Shown piece by piece: positions 17,496 to 23,499 of a stretch of DNA of 64,000 nucleotides. The translations under genes were made by a program, and so were the position numbers. Below the pieces are notes generated by a model, which had not been told where the DNA came from, did no database searches, and was given only the letters and a program-made list of their open reading frames with translations. The stretch is from Candidatus Parcubacteria bacterium (GTDB taxonomy: Bacteria > Patescibacteria > ABY1 > UBA1558 > GWA2-36-10): NCBI GenBank assembly GCA_018669975.1, contig JABHSK010000001.1, forward strand, positions 62,001 to 126,000. Reading direction: 5' to 3'. Every line of letters starts with the position of its first letter. Positions within the stretch are counted from its first letter, which is position 1.

Positions 17496-18134
17496 TTAGC
17501 TATCAAGACTAAAGCTTTTCTCTGGCATACCAGGACAAGTGCCTCGCGGACCGAGAGTAGCCATAAAAACAAGGTTGCTCTGCCAGCTAATATCACCCAA
17601 TTCGGAAGCTATTTCCATAGCCATGGGAAGCAAATCAGCCTCTGGCAACACTGACAAAGTGATATGTGGTACAAACGTATCCATGGTCAATGGATTACCC
17701 CATTTGGCCAAGTTTTTACGCCGAGCAGCACCTATATCAACTTCGCCTGTTAGACAGCCGGAATGTAAGCCAGTGATAAAATCCTGACGAAGTTCATTGA
17801 TATCTTTGACCAGTTGGCGATGAATTCCCAACAACGCATCAGTCATATTTACATTCCAAAAAATAGCATTACCAGGATACTCACTGACACCACTAAGGGT
17901 TAATTCGAGAGGCTTTTTACCCCAAAATGTTCTTTCCATGACAGAATCAACCGCAACTATATTTTCTACTGGAAAAGCAAATTGATGAATAGTAATGTGC
18001 GGAATAGCACTTTCCTCACTGAGGACTAAATCACTACCATGGGCAGCAATTTTTCTACTAACATCAATGGCTATTTGCCTGATTTCTTCAGGCGGAATAA
18101 TCACTATGTTGCAGCTTAAAACTCTGGGAAACAT
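17496..18134 (-). CDS. 2H-phosphoesterase-superfamily protein (2'-5' RNA ligase-like)
   Basis: The 212-residue protein has two histidine motifs of the 2H fold at the expected spacing: HITIHQF (residues 46-52) and HITLSVL (157-163). Each supplies one catalytic His and one hydroxyl residue. Members hydrolyse 2',3'-cyclic phosphate ends of RNA or cyclic nucleotides. The middle region is unlike LigT or ThpR, so the substrate is open. It has an SD (AGAGGTGG) and its own promoter and terminator. No membrane segment or signal. Confidence 0.7.
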   Translation of the reverse strand: MFPRVLSCNIVIIPPEEIRQIAIDVSRKIAAHGSDLVLSEESAIPHITIHQFAFPVENIVAVDSVMERTFWGKKPLELTLSGVSEYPGNAIFWNVNMTDALLGIHRQLVKDINELRQDFITGLHSGCLTGEVDIGAARRKNLAKWGNPLTMDTFVPHITLSVLPEADLLPMAMEIASELGDISWQSNLVFMATLGPRGTCPGMPEKSFSLDS

Positions 18135-18183
18135 GAGCCACCTCTTTCTTGTAGGGTTTAAGGTTCAGAAAAAATACATATTA

Positions 18184-18247
18184 AATTAACATAAAATACT
18201 TATTTATGTCAATGAGCATTGACAAATCATGAAACATGTGTTAGTTT
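18184..18247. promoter_or_regulatory. Back-to-back promoters sharing a palindrome
   Basis: TGTCAAT-GAGC-ATTGACA (18207-18224) is a 7-bp inverted repeat in which each arm is a consensus -35. Minus-strand promoter: TTGACA 18207-18212, 17 nt, TTAATT 18184-18189 (for the 2H gene). Plus-strand promoter: TTGACA 18219-18224, 17 nt, TAGTTT 18242-18247 (for the riboswitch operon). The two -35 hexamers are only 6 nt apart, so polymerases would compete, or one regulator could control both. Confidence 0.65.
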
Positions 18248-18280
18248 CAAAATGTTTACAATTGAATATCTAACAATGAA

Positions 18281-18346
18281 GCAATGAACGACTGTCTATA
18301 TTTGGACGCTTGGATAGTCGGGAGCTAGTAGCGTAACCGGCATTGG
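18281..18346 (+). promoter_or_regulatory. c-di-GMP-II riboswitch aptamer, copy 1
   Basis: P1 CAATG (18282-18286)/CATTG (18341-18345). Then AA and P2 CGACT (18289-18293)/AGTCG (18316-18320), enclosing a 22-nt loop with TTTGG, ACGCT and CTTGG. After P2 comes GGAGCTAGTAGCGTAACCGG. ACGCT in the loop pairs with AGCGT downstream to give the pseudoknot. The order P2 - TTGG - pseudoknot strand - TTG - P2 - GAGYTAGTAG - pseudoknot strand - AACCG is that of the known Clostridium acetobutylicum c-di-GMP-II aptamer. Its ligand is cyclic di-GMP. Confidence 0.85.
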
Positions 18347-18377
18347 CAATAAATTTAATTTGCTTATTTTGTCGGAG

Positions 18378-18400
18378 ACGCCTACCTTAGGTGTTTTTTT
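18378..18400 (+). terminator. Riboswitch-linked terminator 1
   Basis: ACGCCTA/TAGGTGT stem (one G-T pair, 3-nt loop) followed by seven T residues, 33 nt after aptamer copy 1. An antiterminator partner could not be identified with certainty. Confidence 0.75.
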
Positions 18401-18431
18401 AGTATAAGTACCTTATAAAATAAGTAAAATG

Positions 18432-18502
18432 ATGAGGTGTTGAACCATAGTCTATATTTGGACGCTTGGATTATGGGGAGCTAGTAGCGTAACCGGCATT
18501 AA
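18432..18502 (+). promoter_or_regulatory. c-di-GMP-II riboswitch aptamer, copy 2
   Basis: The 22-nt P2 loop and the 24 nt after P2 are identical to copy 1, but P2 itself is CCATA (18445-18449)/TATGG (18472-18476). Three of five pairs have changed on both sides (covariation), which proves the helix. P1 here is weak. Instead ATGAGGTGTT (18432-18441) is perfectly complementary to AACACCTCAT (18524-18533), which overlaps the left arm of the next terminator. The simplest reading is that free RNA forms this antiterminator and bound c-di-GMP favours termination (OFF switch); this direction is inferred. Confidence 0.85.
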
Positions 18503-18521
18503 GCTGGTTTTAGGTACAAAC

Positions 18522-18550
18522 AAAACACCTCATTTTTCGAAGGTGTTTTT
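18522..18550 (+). terminator. Riboswitch-linked terminator 2 (expression platform)
   Basis: AAAACACCT (18522-18530) pairs with AGGTGTTTT (18541-18549), 10-nt loop, within a six-T run. Its left arm is also the 3' arm of the proposed antiterminator, so the two structures exclude each other. It lies 28 nt before the receiver gene start. Confidence 0.8.
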
Positions 18551-18577
18551 TGATAGTCACATCATGGAGGTGCAACA

Positions 18578-19018
18578 TTGGCTAGAATCGCTGTTTTTGA
18601 TACGACCTATACTTCTATACGAACCATCTATTATGCCCTAGAGGGTGAAGGACATCAAGTAGTAACTAATGTTTTCCCAGAAAAAGTTTATGGGAAATTA
18701 GTTATGAAAATGGTAACTGACCCCCTTAGTTTGGTGACTAAAATTTTGACCCCCAGACTGGTTGATGGACAAGTCGTAAGACCTATCCCTGATGTTTTCA
18801 TCATAGATTTTCTTAATCTAGATGGTGAAAAAATAGCCAGCATACTCAAGCAAATACATAGTACTAGATCTGTACCAGTAATTGCCTTGAGTCATAAAGG
18901 GAAAAATATAGATCGTCAAAAGTTACTTCAACTCTACGGCACTCACTATATTCCTAAACCATTTAATGTGTGGAATGTGGTTGATCACGTGGAAACTTTC
19001 CTAGGTGTCACTTGCTAG
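18578..19018 (+). CDS. Degenerate CheY-like receiver-domain protein under riboswitch control
   Basis: A stand-alone 146-residue receiver fold. Strand 1 is IAVFD (D8 only, the usual second acidic residue is missing). The phospho-acceptor position is PDVFIID (D77). The switch residue is IALS (S105) and the conserved Lys is in YIPKPF (K127). An insertion of about 20 residues (about 40-62) lies before strand 3. The start is TTG, chosen because GGAGG stands 7 nt before it and no ATG fits. Loss of one metal-binding acid suggests weak or no phosphorylation. It follows two tandem c-di-GMP-II riboswitches, so its mRNA should respond to c-di-GMP. Confidence 0.82.
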   Translation: MARIAVFDTTYTSIRTIYYALEGEGHQVVTNVFPEKVYGKLVMKMVTDPLSLVTKILTPRLVDGQVVRPIPDVFIIDFLNLDGEKIASILKQIHSTRSVPVIALSHKGKNIDRQKLLQLYGTHYIPKPFNVWNVVDHVETFLGVTC

Positions 19019-19060
19019 TGGCTGGGGGGGGGAACTAAAACCTAGGAAAGGAGGCACATA

Positions 19061-19126
19061 ATGGAAATTATGACGATCGTCATGGGTCTGTCCCTGATCG
19101 ATCTCTTTTGGTGGCTGAGGAAATAA
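19061..19126 (+). CDS. 21-residue hydrophobic microprotein, copy 1
   Basis: ATG with a strong SD (AAAGGAGG, 6 nt away) opens a 21-codon frame ending in TAA. The peptide is a single hydrophobic helix (E2 then I/M/V/L to I13), then D14, L15, F16, W17, W18, L19, R20, K21. The same last eight positions recur in copy 2 (D-[LI]-FWWLRK), while the first 13 residues and the codons differ. That pattern shows selection on the peptide. Size, hydrophobic core and Trp-basic tail resemble type I toxin peptides or small membrane regulators. It lies 42 nt after the receiver gene and is probably in the same transcript. Confidence 0.75.
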   Translation: MEIMTIVMGLSLIDLFWWLRK

Positions 19127-19181
19127 TCTCAGCAAATCGTTAATGATGTCTAGAATAGAAGTTGAAACTATCAATATCTGA

Positions 19182-19225
19182 GTAGCATCATTCGGATGCT
19201 ACCAATCGCCTGTCTATCGACAGGC
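19182..19225 (+). other. Two stable hairpins between the microprotein genes
   Basis: GTAGCATC/GATGCTAC (19182-19202, 8 bp, ATTCG loop) and GCCTGTC/GACAGGC (19208-19225, 7 bp, TATC loop). Neither has a T tract, so they are more likely mRNA structure than terminators. Confidence 0.7.
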
Positions 19226-19228
19226 CGA

Positions 19229-19271
19229 GGGACTCGTCACTGCATAATTCCCCCCAGTGCATACGAGTCCC
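19229..19271 (+). other. Repeated hairpin element, copy 1 (C-tract loop)
   Basis: GGGACTCGT/ACGAGTCCC outer stem, 3-nt bulge CAT, CACTG/CAGTG inner stem, and a 12-nt loop ending in a C run. The loop region TTCCCCCCAG can pair with the CTG-G9-AA segment at 19022-19033, upstream of microprotein 1. Only CTTTC follows, so it is a weak terminator at best. It is the counterpart of the element at 19461-19510. Confidence 0.75.
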
Positions 19272-19326
19272 TTTCGATATTTACTGGAGGATGCTAATCG
19301 CTTATATTGAAAGTGAGGTGAAAACT

Positions 19327-19392
19327 ATGGCTTTCGAGGTTATTCTCATCGCTATTGGCGTTGCGGATATCTTCTGGTGGCTGCGTAAGTAG
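19327..19392 (+). CDS. 21-residue hydrophobic microprotein, copy 2
   Basis: ATG at 19327 with GAGGTG 6 nt upstream opens a 21-codon frame ending in TAG. The peptide has a hydrophobic run (F3 to A13, with E4), then D14, I15, F16, W17, W18, L19, R20, K21. It has exactly the length of copy 1 and the same tail, but different codons (for example CGT AAG against AGG AAA). An in-frame ATG at 19291 would add 12 residues, but the GGAGG there touches the ATG, so I reject that start. Probably inserted in the cytoplasmic membrane with the basic end inside. Confidence 0.75.
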   Translation: MAFEVILIAIGVADIFWWLRK

Positions 19393-19460
19393 CTACCAAG
19401 ATAGCAACTAGTATCTTCAATTAATATTTATACAGATAGTGCCGCCCGGGTACTATTGTC

Positions 19461-19510
19461 AGAGACTCGTCACTGCCCATTTCCTCCAGTGCATACGGGT
19501 CTCTTTTTTT
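19461..19510 (+). terminator. Repeated hairpin element, copy 2, acting as terminator
   Basis: AGAGACTCGT/ACGGGTCTCT outer stem, CAT bulge, CACTG/CAGTG inner stem, then seven T residues. Against copy 1 the outer stem covaries (GGGAC/GTCCC to GAGAC/GTCTC). The loop-side TCCTCCAGT (19482-19490) is perfectly complementary to ACTGGAGGA (19283-19291) upstream of microprotein 2. Confidence 0.85.
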
Positions 19511-19515
19511 AAAAC

Positions 19516-19544
19516 AAAAAATCGGATATTACTACCCGATTTTT
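19516..19544 (-). terminator. Terminator after the DUF2807-like gene
   Basis: ATCGG/CCGAT stem extended by A/T pairs, followed on the minus strand by a T run. It faces the plus-strand microprotein unit. Confidence 0.8.
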
Positions 19545-19549
19545 ATAAA

Positions 19550-20314
19550 TTATTTTTCAATCACTGAACCCGAACCAGATATCTTTTGAATAACTGTGGC
19601 CTTACCACTGTATTCCACATCACCACTACCTTCTATATTTACATCCAAATCCATTTCTGCGACTACCTTAACACTTCCTGAGCCTTCGATATTTACAGAC
19701 GTACTATCTGTAGCTAGAGCAGCAGCCTTGATATCACCTGAACCTTCGATATTAGTAGAATGCCTAATAGTTGAACCCTTGAGATTCATCTCTCCAGAAC
19801 CAGCGATTGTTGAATCCAATTCTTTTACATCTAGATCTAGCTCAACATAACCTGAACCGTTAATACGTAAATCTAAATTCTCGGTAGTCAGTGGAGTTTC
19901 ACCAATTATACTACCAGAACCATTGATAGTTAAATTATCTATATCTGGAATCGTTACATAAACATTAACTGACACAAAACTAATTGTTAGAGGTTTAAGA
20001 GAAACTCTCAGGGTACCATCCCTGACCTCAACTATTAATTTCTCCATAATCTTTTCGTCAGCATCCACCTTTACTAACTGCTCTTCTCCTTGAGATATGT
20101 ATAGATTACCAGCTACATCAAAATCAACTCTAGAAAATTCTTCTAATTCAAATTCTTCTGATATTATCTTACCGGTGCCAAAGAAATTCTCCTTAGAAAA
20201 TATATCCTTAACTTCATCTTCTAGGCCATTTCTACCAATATACAAACCAACAAAAAATACAGCCACTACCACTATCAACCATAGTAAACCGCTTCCTTTT
20301 TGATTTTTTAGCAT
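19550..20314 (-). CDS. Membrane-anchored DUF2807-type beta-helix protein
   Basis: The 254-residue protein has one N-terminal membrane helix (about 9-28), then a repeating beta structure with GSG turns: NGSGSIIGE, NGSGYVELD, AGSGEMNLK, EGSGDIKAA, EGSGSVKVV, EGSGDVEYS, SGSGSVIEK. This is the pattern of the putative auto-transporter adhesin head (DUF2807) family, in which a right-handed beta-helix sits outside the membrane. The role is unknown; cell-surface contact is possible. No SD, AT-rich. Confidence 0.85.
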   Translation of the reverse strand: MLKNQKGSGLLWLIVVVAVFFVGLYIGRNGLEDEVKDIFSKENFFGTGKIISEEFELEEFSRVDFDVAGNLYISQGEEQLVKVDADEKIMEKLIVEVRDGTLRVSLKPLTISFVSVNVYVTIPDIDNLTINGSGSIIGETPLTTENLDLRINGSGYVELDLDVKELDSTIAGSGEMNLKGSTIRHSTNIEGSGDIKAAALATDSTSVNIEGSGSVKVVAEMDLDVNIEGSGDVEYSGKATVIQKISGSGSVIEK

Positions 20315-20358
20315 AGTTTAAAACATTAATTTATTAATACATGTATTTTAACATTTTT

Positions 20359-20386
20359 TTGACATAAATTAAAATACTTAGATAAT
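20359..20386 (+). promoter_or_regulatory. Promoter of the HD-GYP-like gene
   Basis: TTGACA (20359-20364), 16-nt spacer, GATAAT (20381-20386). A second TTGACT...TAATAT pair lies about 30 nt further down. Confidence 0.6.
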
Positions 20387-20458
20387 ATTGACTAAATTAA
20401 TAAATCATACTAATATGCATGGTCGTATTTGGAACCTTAAAACTCAAGGAGGAAAAAG

Positions 20459-21097
20459 ATGAGTCCTGAGAGGATATCAGTAATAATTCAACAAAAGATT
20501 GAAGCCTATGATCCCAGTGGAAATCTTGACCACACTGCTCGCTTGATTCTTGCCCTAATGTCTCTTAGACACTCCCGAACTAAATTACATGTCGAACGTG
20601 TAGCCCTGATGGCTGAAGAAGTGGCCTCTGATATGGGTAAAGATGCTCGGCAAGCTTTTTTTAGCGGACTACTGCATGACATCGGCAAGCTAGTCTTGCC
20701 CTACCACCTATTTGCTGATCAATCAATCACTGATGATGAATTTTCTGAAATTACCAGCCACGCTGCAGCCGGACACAAAGTCCTAGAACCATTCCATCTC
20801 TATACCGCGCTAGTAGCTGGCATTCATCATCGTGCTCAAGACCGTGGCTACGGTCTAACACTAACAGACTTCCCAGAAGACATGCCTTTGTCGCAGGTCA
20901 AGAAAGTTCTCAATATTGCCGTCATAGTCGGCGTCTGTGATTTTATTGATGCCTGGCAAAACCGTGGTGACACCCTCCGTGATGGACGTAAAAAAACAGA
21001 CCTTGATTTACGCAGTCTGCTTCTGGAAAAATATCCCGATGATAGCCAAGTTGTTGACTTGGCCCTAGTAGCTGCGGACAAAGTCCGTACCATCTGA
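20459..21097 (+). CDS. HD-GYP-like phosphodiesterase (probable c-di-GMP hydrolase)
   Basis: The 212-residue single domain has the HD-GYP ladder of metal ligands: H44 (HVERV), HDIGK (73-77), H101 and H106 (HAAAGHK), H123-H124 (AGIHH) and D161 (VCDFIDA). The signature that is usually HHExxDGxGYP reads HHRAQDRGYG here, so the final Pro is replaced by Gly. Active HD-GYP enzymes cleave c-di-GMP to pGpG or GMP; all metal ligands are kept, so activity is likely though not certain. A strong SD (AAGGAGG) precedes the ATG. It has its own promoter and terminator and lies 1.4 kb from the receiver gene governed by c-di-GMP riboswitches. Confidence 0.8.
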   Translation: MSPERISVIIQQKIEAYDPSGNLDHTARLILALMSLRHSRTKLHVERVALMAEEVASDMGKDARQAFFSGLLHDIGKLVLPYHLFADQSITDDEFSEITSHAAAGHKVLEPFHLYTALVAGIHHRAQDRGYGLTLTDFPEDMPLSQVKKVLNIAVIVGVCDFIDAWQNRGDTLRDGRKKTDLDLRSLLLEKYPDDSQVVDLALVAADKVRTI

Positions 21098-21103
21098 TAT
21101 ATG

Positions 21104-21130
21104 GACCTACTCTCTGAGTGGGTCTTTTTT
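21104..21130 (+). terminator. Terminator of the HD-GYP-like gene
   Basis: GACCTACTC/GAGTGGGTC 9-bp stem with TCT loop and seven T residues. Confidence 0.9.
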
Positions 21131-21140
21131 TATAAAATAA

Positions 21141-21368
21141 AAAGGACTGACAAGGTCAGTCCCGTATAATCGCTAATCACCAAAAATTTTCACATAAGGT
21201 CTTATTGTCAATTAAATAAAAAATAAAAAACTGAGCTTTAGGCTCAGATTTTTTGATGGCTCGGGGCGCTGGACTATTGTCCAGCATCTTAGGTCGCTCC
21301 TATCGGATCATTGTTTGTGGTTTTGAACCAAAAATAAAAACCCGAACAAAAGTTCAGATTCTTATTTT
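21141..21368. other. Gene-free stretch with several hairpins
   Basis: Contains GGACTGAC/GTCAGTCC (21150-21168, T run on the minus strand), CTGAGC/GCTCAG (21230-21246, T run on the plus strand and A run before it) and GCTGGAC/GTCCAGC (21267-21284). On the minus strand the last is followed by CCCCGAGCCA, which matches the 3' end of the neighbouring tRNA-Gln, so this may be a tRNA remnant. I see no protein gene with an SD. Confidence 0.5.
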
Positions 21369-21442
21369 TGGCTCGGGGACAGGGGCTCGAACCCCGATTG
21401 CCTGGACCAAAACCAGGTGTCCTACCATTAGACGATCCCCGA
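21369..21442 (-). tRNA. trnQ: tRNA-Gln (anticodon TTG), CCA encoded
   Basis: Acceptor TCGGGGA/TCCCCGA, D arm GTC-TAATGGTAG-GAC, anticodon stem CCTGG/CCAGG with loop TTTTGGT (anticodon TTG reads CAA), T arm with loop TTCGAGC, discriminator G and an encoded CCA (21369-21371). The cloverleaf is complete with 74 nt. Confidence 0.95.
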
Positions 21443-21551
21443 ACAAGGAAAATACGCAACAATAATACTATATTTTACTACTTATGTCAACTATATAAAA
21501 TTAAATTTCCCCCGCTGGATTAGAACCACACGAGGGAAATATTTACGGAGC

Positions 21552-21827
21552 CTAGCCCCGAAGTTGGCGCCTTGCCCTCTCCAGATCAGCTGCCCGCTGC
21601 GCCCTTAATTCGTCCCTTCTAAGGTCGAATTGCTCCCTCGAAGGAAGGAGGTGCGTAGTGGGTAGCTCTGGAAGAGAACGACACGCTTCCGGAAGAATAG
21701 GCCTTGACCCTCTTGGGTCAGGAAGCACTCTACGCACTTCCGGGAGCCTAGGAGACTTTTCTGACAAGCCTCTAAGCTGCTGCCTAGCTTCCGAAAAACT
21801 AGCAATGAACCTTGACCACCAAGCCAT
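21552..21827 (-). CDS. Small Arg/Leu/Pro-rich protein, unknown
   Basis: The 91-residue protein is preceded by a strong SD (AAAGGAGG, 5 nt before ATG). It is basic, rich in R, L, P, E, with repeated SxLPE/RLPE/LPEA units and LRG ends (QQLRGLSE at about 17 and RRQLRG at the C-terminus). The N-terminus (MAWWSRFIASF) could be an amphipathic membrane-binding helix. The underlying DNA has several CTTCCGG/CCGGAAG repeats. No family recognised. G+C-rich compared with the flanks. Confidence 0.6.
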   Translation of the reverse strand: MAWWSRFIASFSEARQQLRGLSEKSPRLPEVRRVLPDPRGSRPILPEACRSLPELPTTHLLPSREQFDLRRDELRAQRAADLERARRQLRG

Positions 21828-21993
21828 GTTGCCTCCTTTAAATATTTATCAACTACTTGGGAATTTGATCAGCATCATATATAAACATATTGCCTAATCT
21901 TTGTCAATGGTTATTGCCTTTTAAAATTACTGTGTTAAGCTGTAAAATGTTAGTCCCCAACCGACAATGTACTTTAAAAGAAAGGATTAAGTT

Positions 21994-23340
21994 ATGTGGA
22001 AAAAAGGCGATGTATTAGTGGAGGGTAAAACCAAAAGAATCTTCGATGCAGAAGCTACTCACACCGATACCAAGCACTCGGGTCATCCTGTAATAGTAGA
22101 AAGTAAGCCGGATATCACGGCTTTCGATGATCCCACAAAAACCAAACAAATTGAGGCCAAGGCAGCCTTTGCCACCTCTACAACCTGCCGAGTGTTTGAA
22201 CTATTAAAAGCTGCTGGTATTCCAGTAGCTTACTATCAGCAAGTCTCCCCTACTGAATTTCTAGCTGAACAATGTACTATGATTCCGCTAGAAATGGTGG
22301 CTAGGCGATATGCAGTAGGTAGTTATCTCAAACGTCATCCAGAACTAGTTTGTAAAGAAGACGAGCAACCGCATCGTTTTCACAAATTAGTTTGTGAATT
22401 TTTCCTGAAAACTACCCGCGGTGAATTGATTCTGCCAGATGGAACTCGCCTAGTCGAAGGTCTAAAACCAGAGGCTGGTGAAGAAGATCCTTTTATCGCC
22501 AATCCAATGGCTATGAACTGGAAACTTTCTCATCCTAAGTTACCCGCCTGGGTAGCAGAAGCCGATCTAAATATGAGCGTCAATCCCAATGCCATTCTTC
22601 CTGGAACTCTAGGTAGCTCCAAAGAGCGCACCCACCAGATAGTAGATTACCTACAGCGTGTCTTCTTAGTTCTAGAAGGTGCCTGGACTACTCTGGGTCT
22701 ACGATTGATCGATATGAAGATCGAATTCGGCATAGACTCTGCTGGTCAACTACGTGTAGCTGATGTCATTGACAATGACAGTTGGCGTCTACGCACCCAT
22801 GACTGGGAAGAACTCAGTAAGCAGGCTTTCCGCGATGGCGAAAGCTTGGATGAGGTCGAGCTCAAATACGGAACAGTGGCTGGACTAGTTGAAAGATTCC
22901 GGATTCCTAACCAGGCACTTATCTGCTGGCGTGGATCACTCAGTGATGATATCAAGGGTCCATCAACATCTACCATTCCTGGTATCACTATCGATTATGT
23001 AACCATGTCTGGACACAAGTCCACTCAAGCATGCCTAATCGAACTGGAAAGAATCATGGGTAAATACCCTGACGGTGGCGTCATAGTGGTCAAGGTCGGT
23101 CGAAGTAATGGTCTAGGACCAATCCTAGCCGCTCACACCACCTGGCCTGTCATCGCCGTCCCCGCTACTATGGATTCTTTTCCTGCTGACGCTTGGAGTA
23201 GCATCCGCATGCCCTCTCATGTTCCTTTAGCAACAGTTTGGCCAGAAAAAAATGCCATCGAATTGGCTCTCAATATTCTGGCACGAACAAACCCATTGGT
23301 ATATGCATTGCGCCAACGGGAAATTGAAGATCTAGATTAA
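21994..23340 (+). CDS. PAICS-type fusion: SAICAR synthetase (PurC) + AIR carboxylase (PurE)
   Basis: The 448-residue bifunctional purine enzyme. Residues 1 to about 270 are PurC: LVEGKTKRIFDA, QCTMIPLEMVARRYAVGSYLKR, LIDMKIEFGID and DVIDNDSWRL. Residues about 300-448 are PurE-like: VGRSNGLGP, TTWPVIAVPA and WSSIRMPS. The order and the DVIDNDSWRL and GRSNGLGP blocks match animal PAICS rather than separate bacterial PurC and PurE. It would carry out the carboxylation of AIR and ligation of Asp to CAIR. It has an SD-like AAAGG and its own terminator, and G+C-richer codons than pyrG next door. No other purine synthesis gene except hpt is in view. Confidence 0.9.
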   Translation: MWKKGDVLVEGKTKRIFDAEATHTDTKHSGHPVIVESKPDITAFDDPTKTKQIEAKAAFATSTTCRVFELLKAAGIPVAYYQQVSPTEFLAEQCTMIPLEMVARRYAVGSYLKRHPELVCKEDEQPHRFHKLVCEFFLKTTRGELILPDGTRLVEGLKPEAGEEDPFIANPMAMNWKLSHPKLPAWVAEADLNMSVNPNAILPGTLGSSKERTHQIVDYLQRVFLVLEGAWTTLGLRLIDMKIEFGIDSAGQLRVADVIDNDSWRLRTHDWEELSKQAFRDGESLDEVELKYGTVAGLVERFRIPNQALICWRGSLSDDIKGPSTSTIPGITIDYVTMSGHKSTQACLIELERIMGKYPDGGVIVVKVGRSNGLGPILAAHTTWPVIAVPATMDSFPADAWSSIRMPSHVPLATVWPEKNAIELALNILARTNPLVYALRQREIEDLD

Positions 23341-23353
23341 ATAGGTCATCAAG

Positions 23354-23378
23354 ACCATCCCCTCGGGGATGGGTTTTT
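23354..23378 (+). terminator. Terminator of the PAICS gene
   Basis: ACCATCCCC/GGGGATGGGT hairpin followed by five T residues. The gap that follows (23379-23499) contains inverted repeats (CCCGC near 23391 with GCGGG near 23478, CCGGAC...GTCCGG-like segments), but no gene I can support. Confidence 0.85.
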
Positions 23379-23499
23379 ATTAATAAAAAACCCGCCAAGG
23401 AAAGGACCTGCTTTGAAAAGAGCCGAGTATCCGAACTAGTGTCCGGCGGTCTTTCATTAGCAATGATCACAGTCTCAGCGGGCAATCCCTATAAAGGAG

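Noticed and set aside
18250..18550. Reading the 18.3-kb repeats as a transposon or REP-type repeat
   Set aside because: The copies differ in P2 by paired changes and keep loop and 3' blocks exactly, which is the behaviour of a functional RNA and matches the c-di-GMP-II layout.
19291..19326. Longer start for microprotein 2 (33 residues)
   Set aside because: GGAGG directly touches the ATG at 19291, leaving no spacer, and copy 1 has exactly the 21-residue length of the shorter form.
23270..23485. 71-residue minus-strand frame overlapping the end of the PAICS gene
   Set aside because: Its only start is a TTG without SD and it runs through the terminator into the PAICS coding region.
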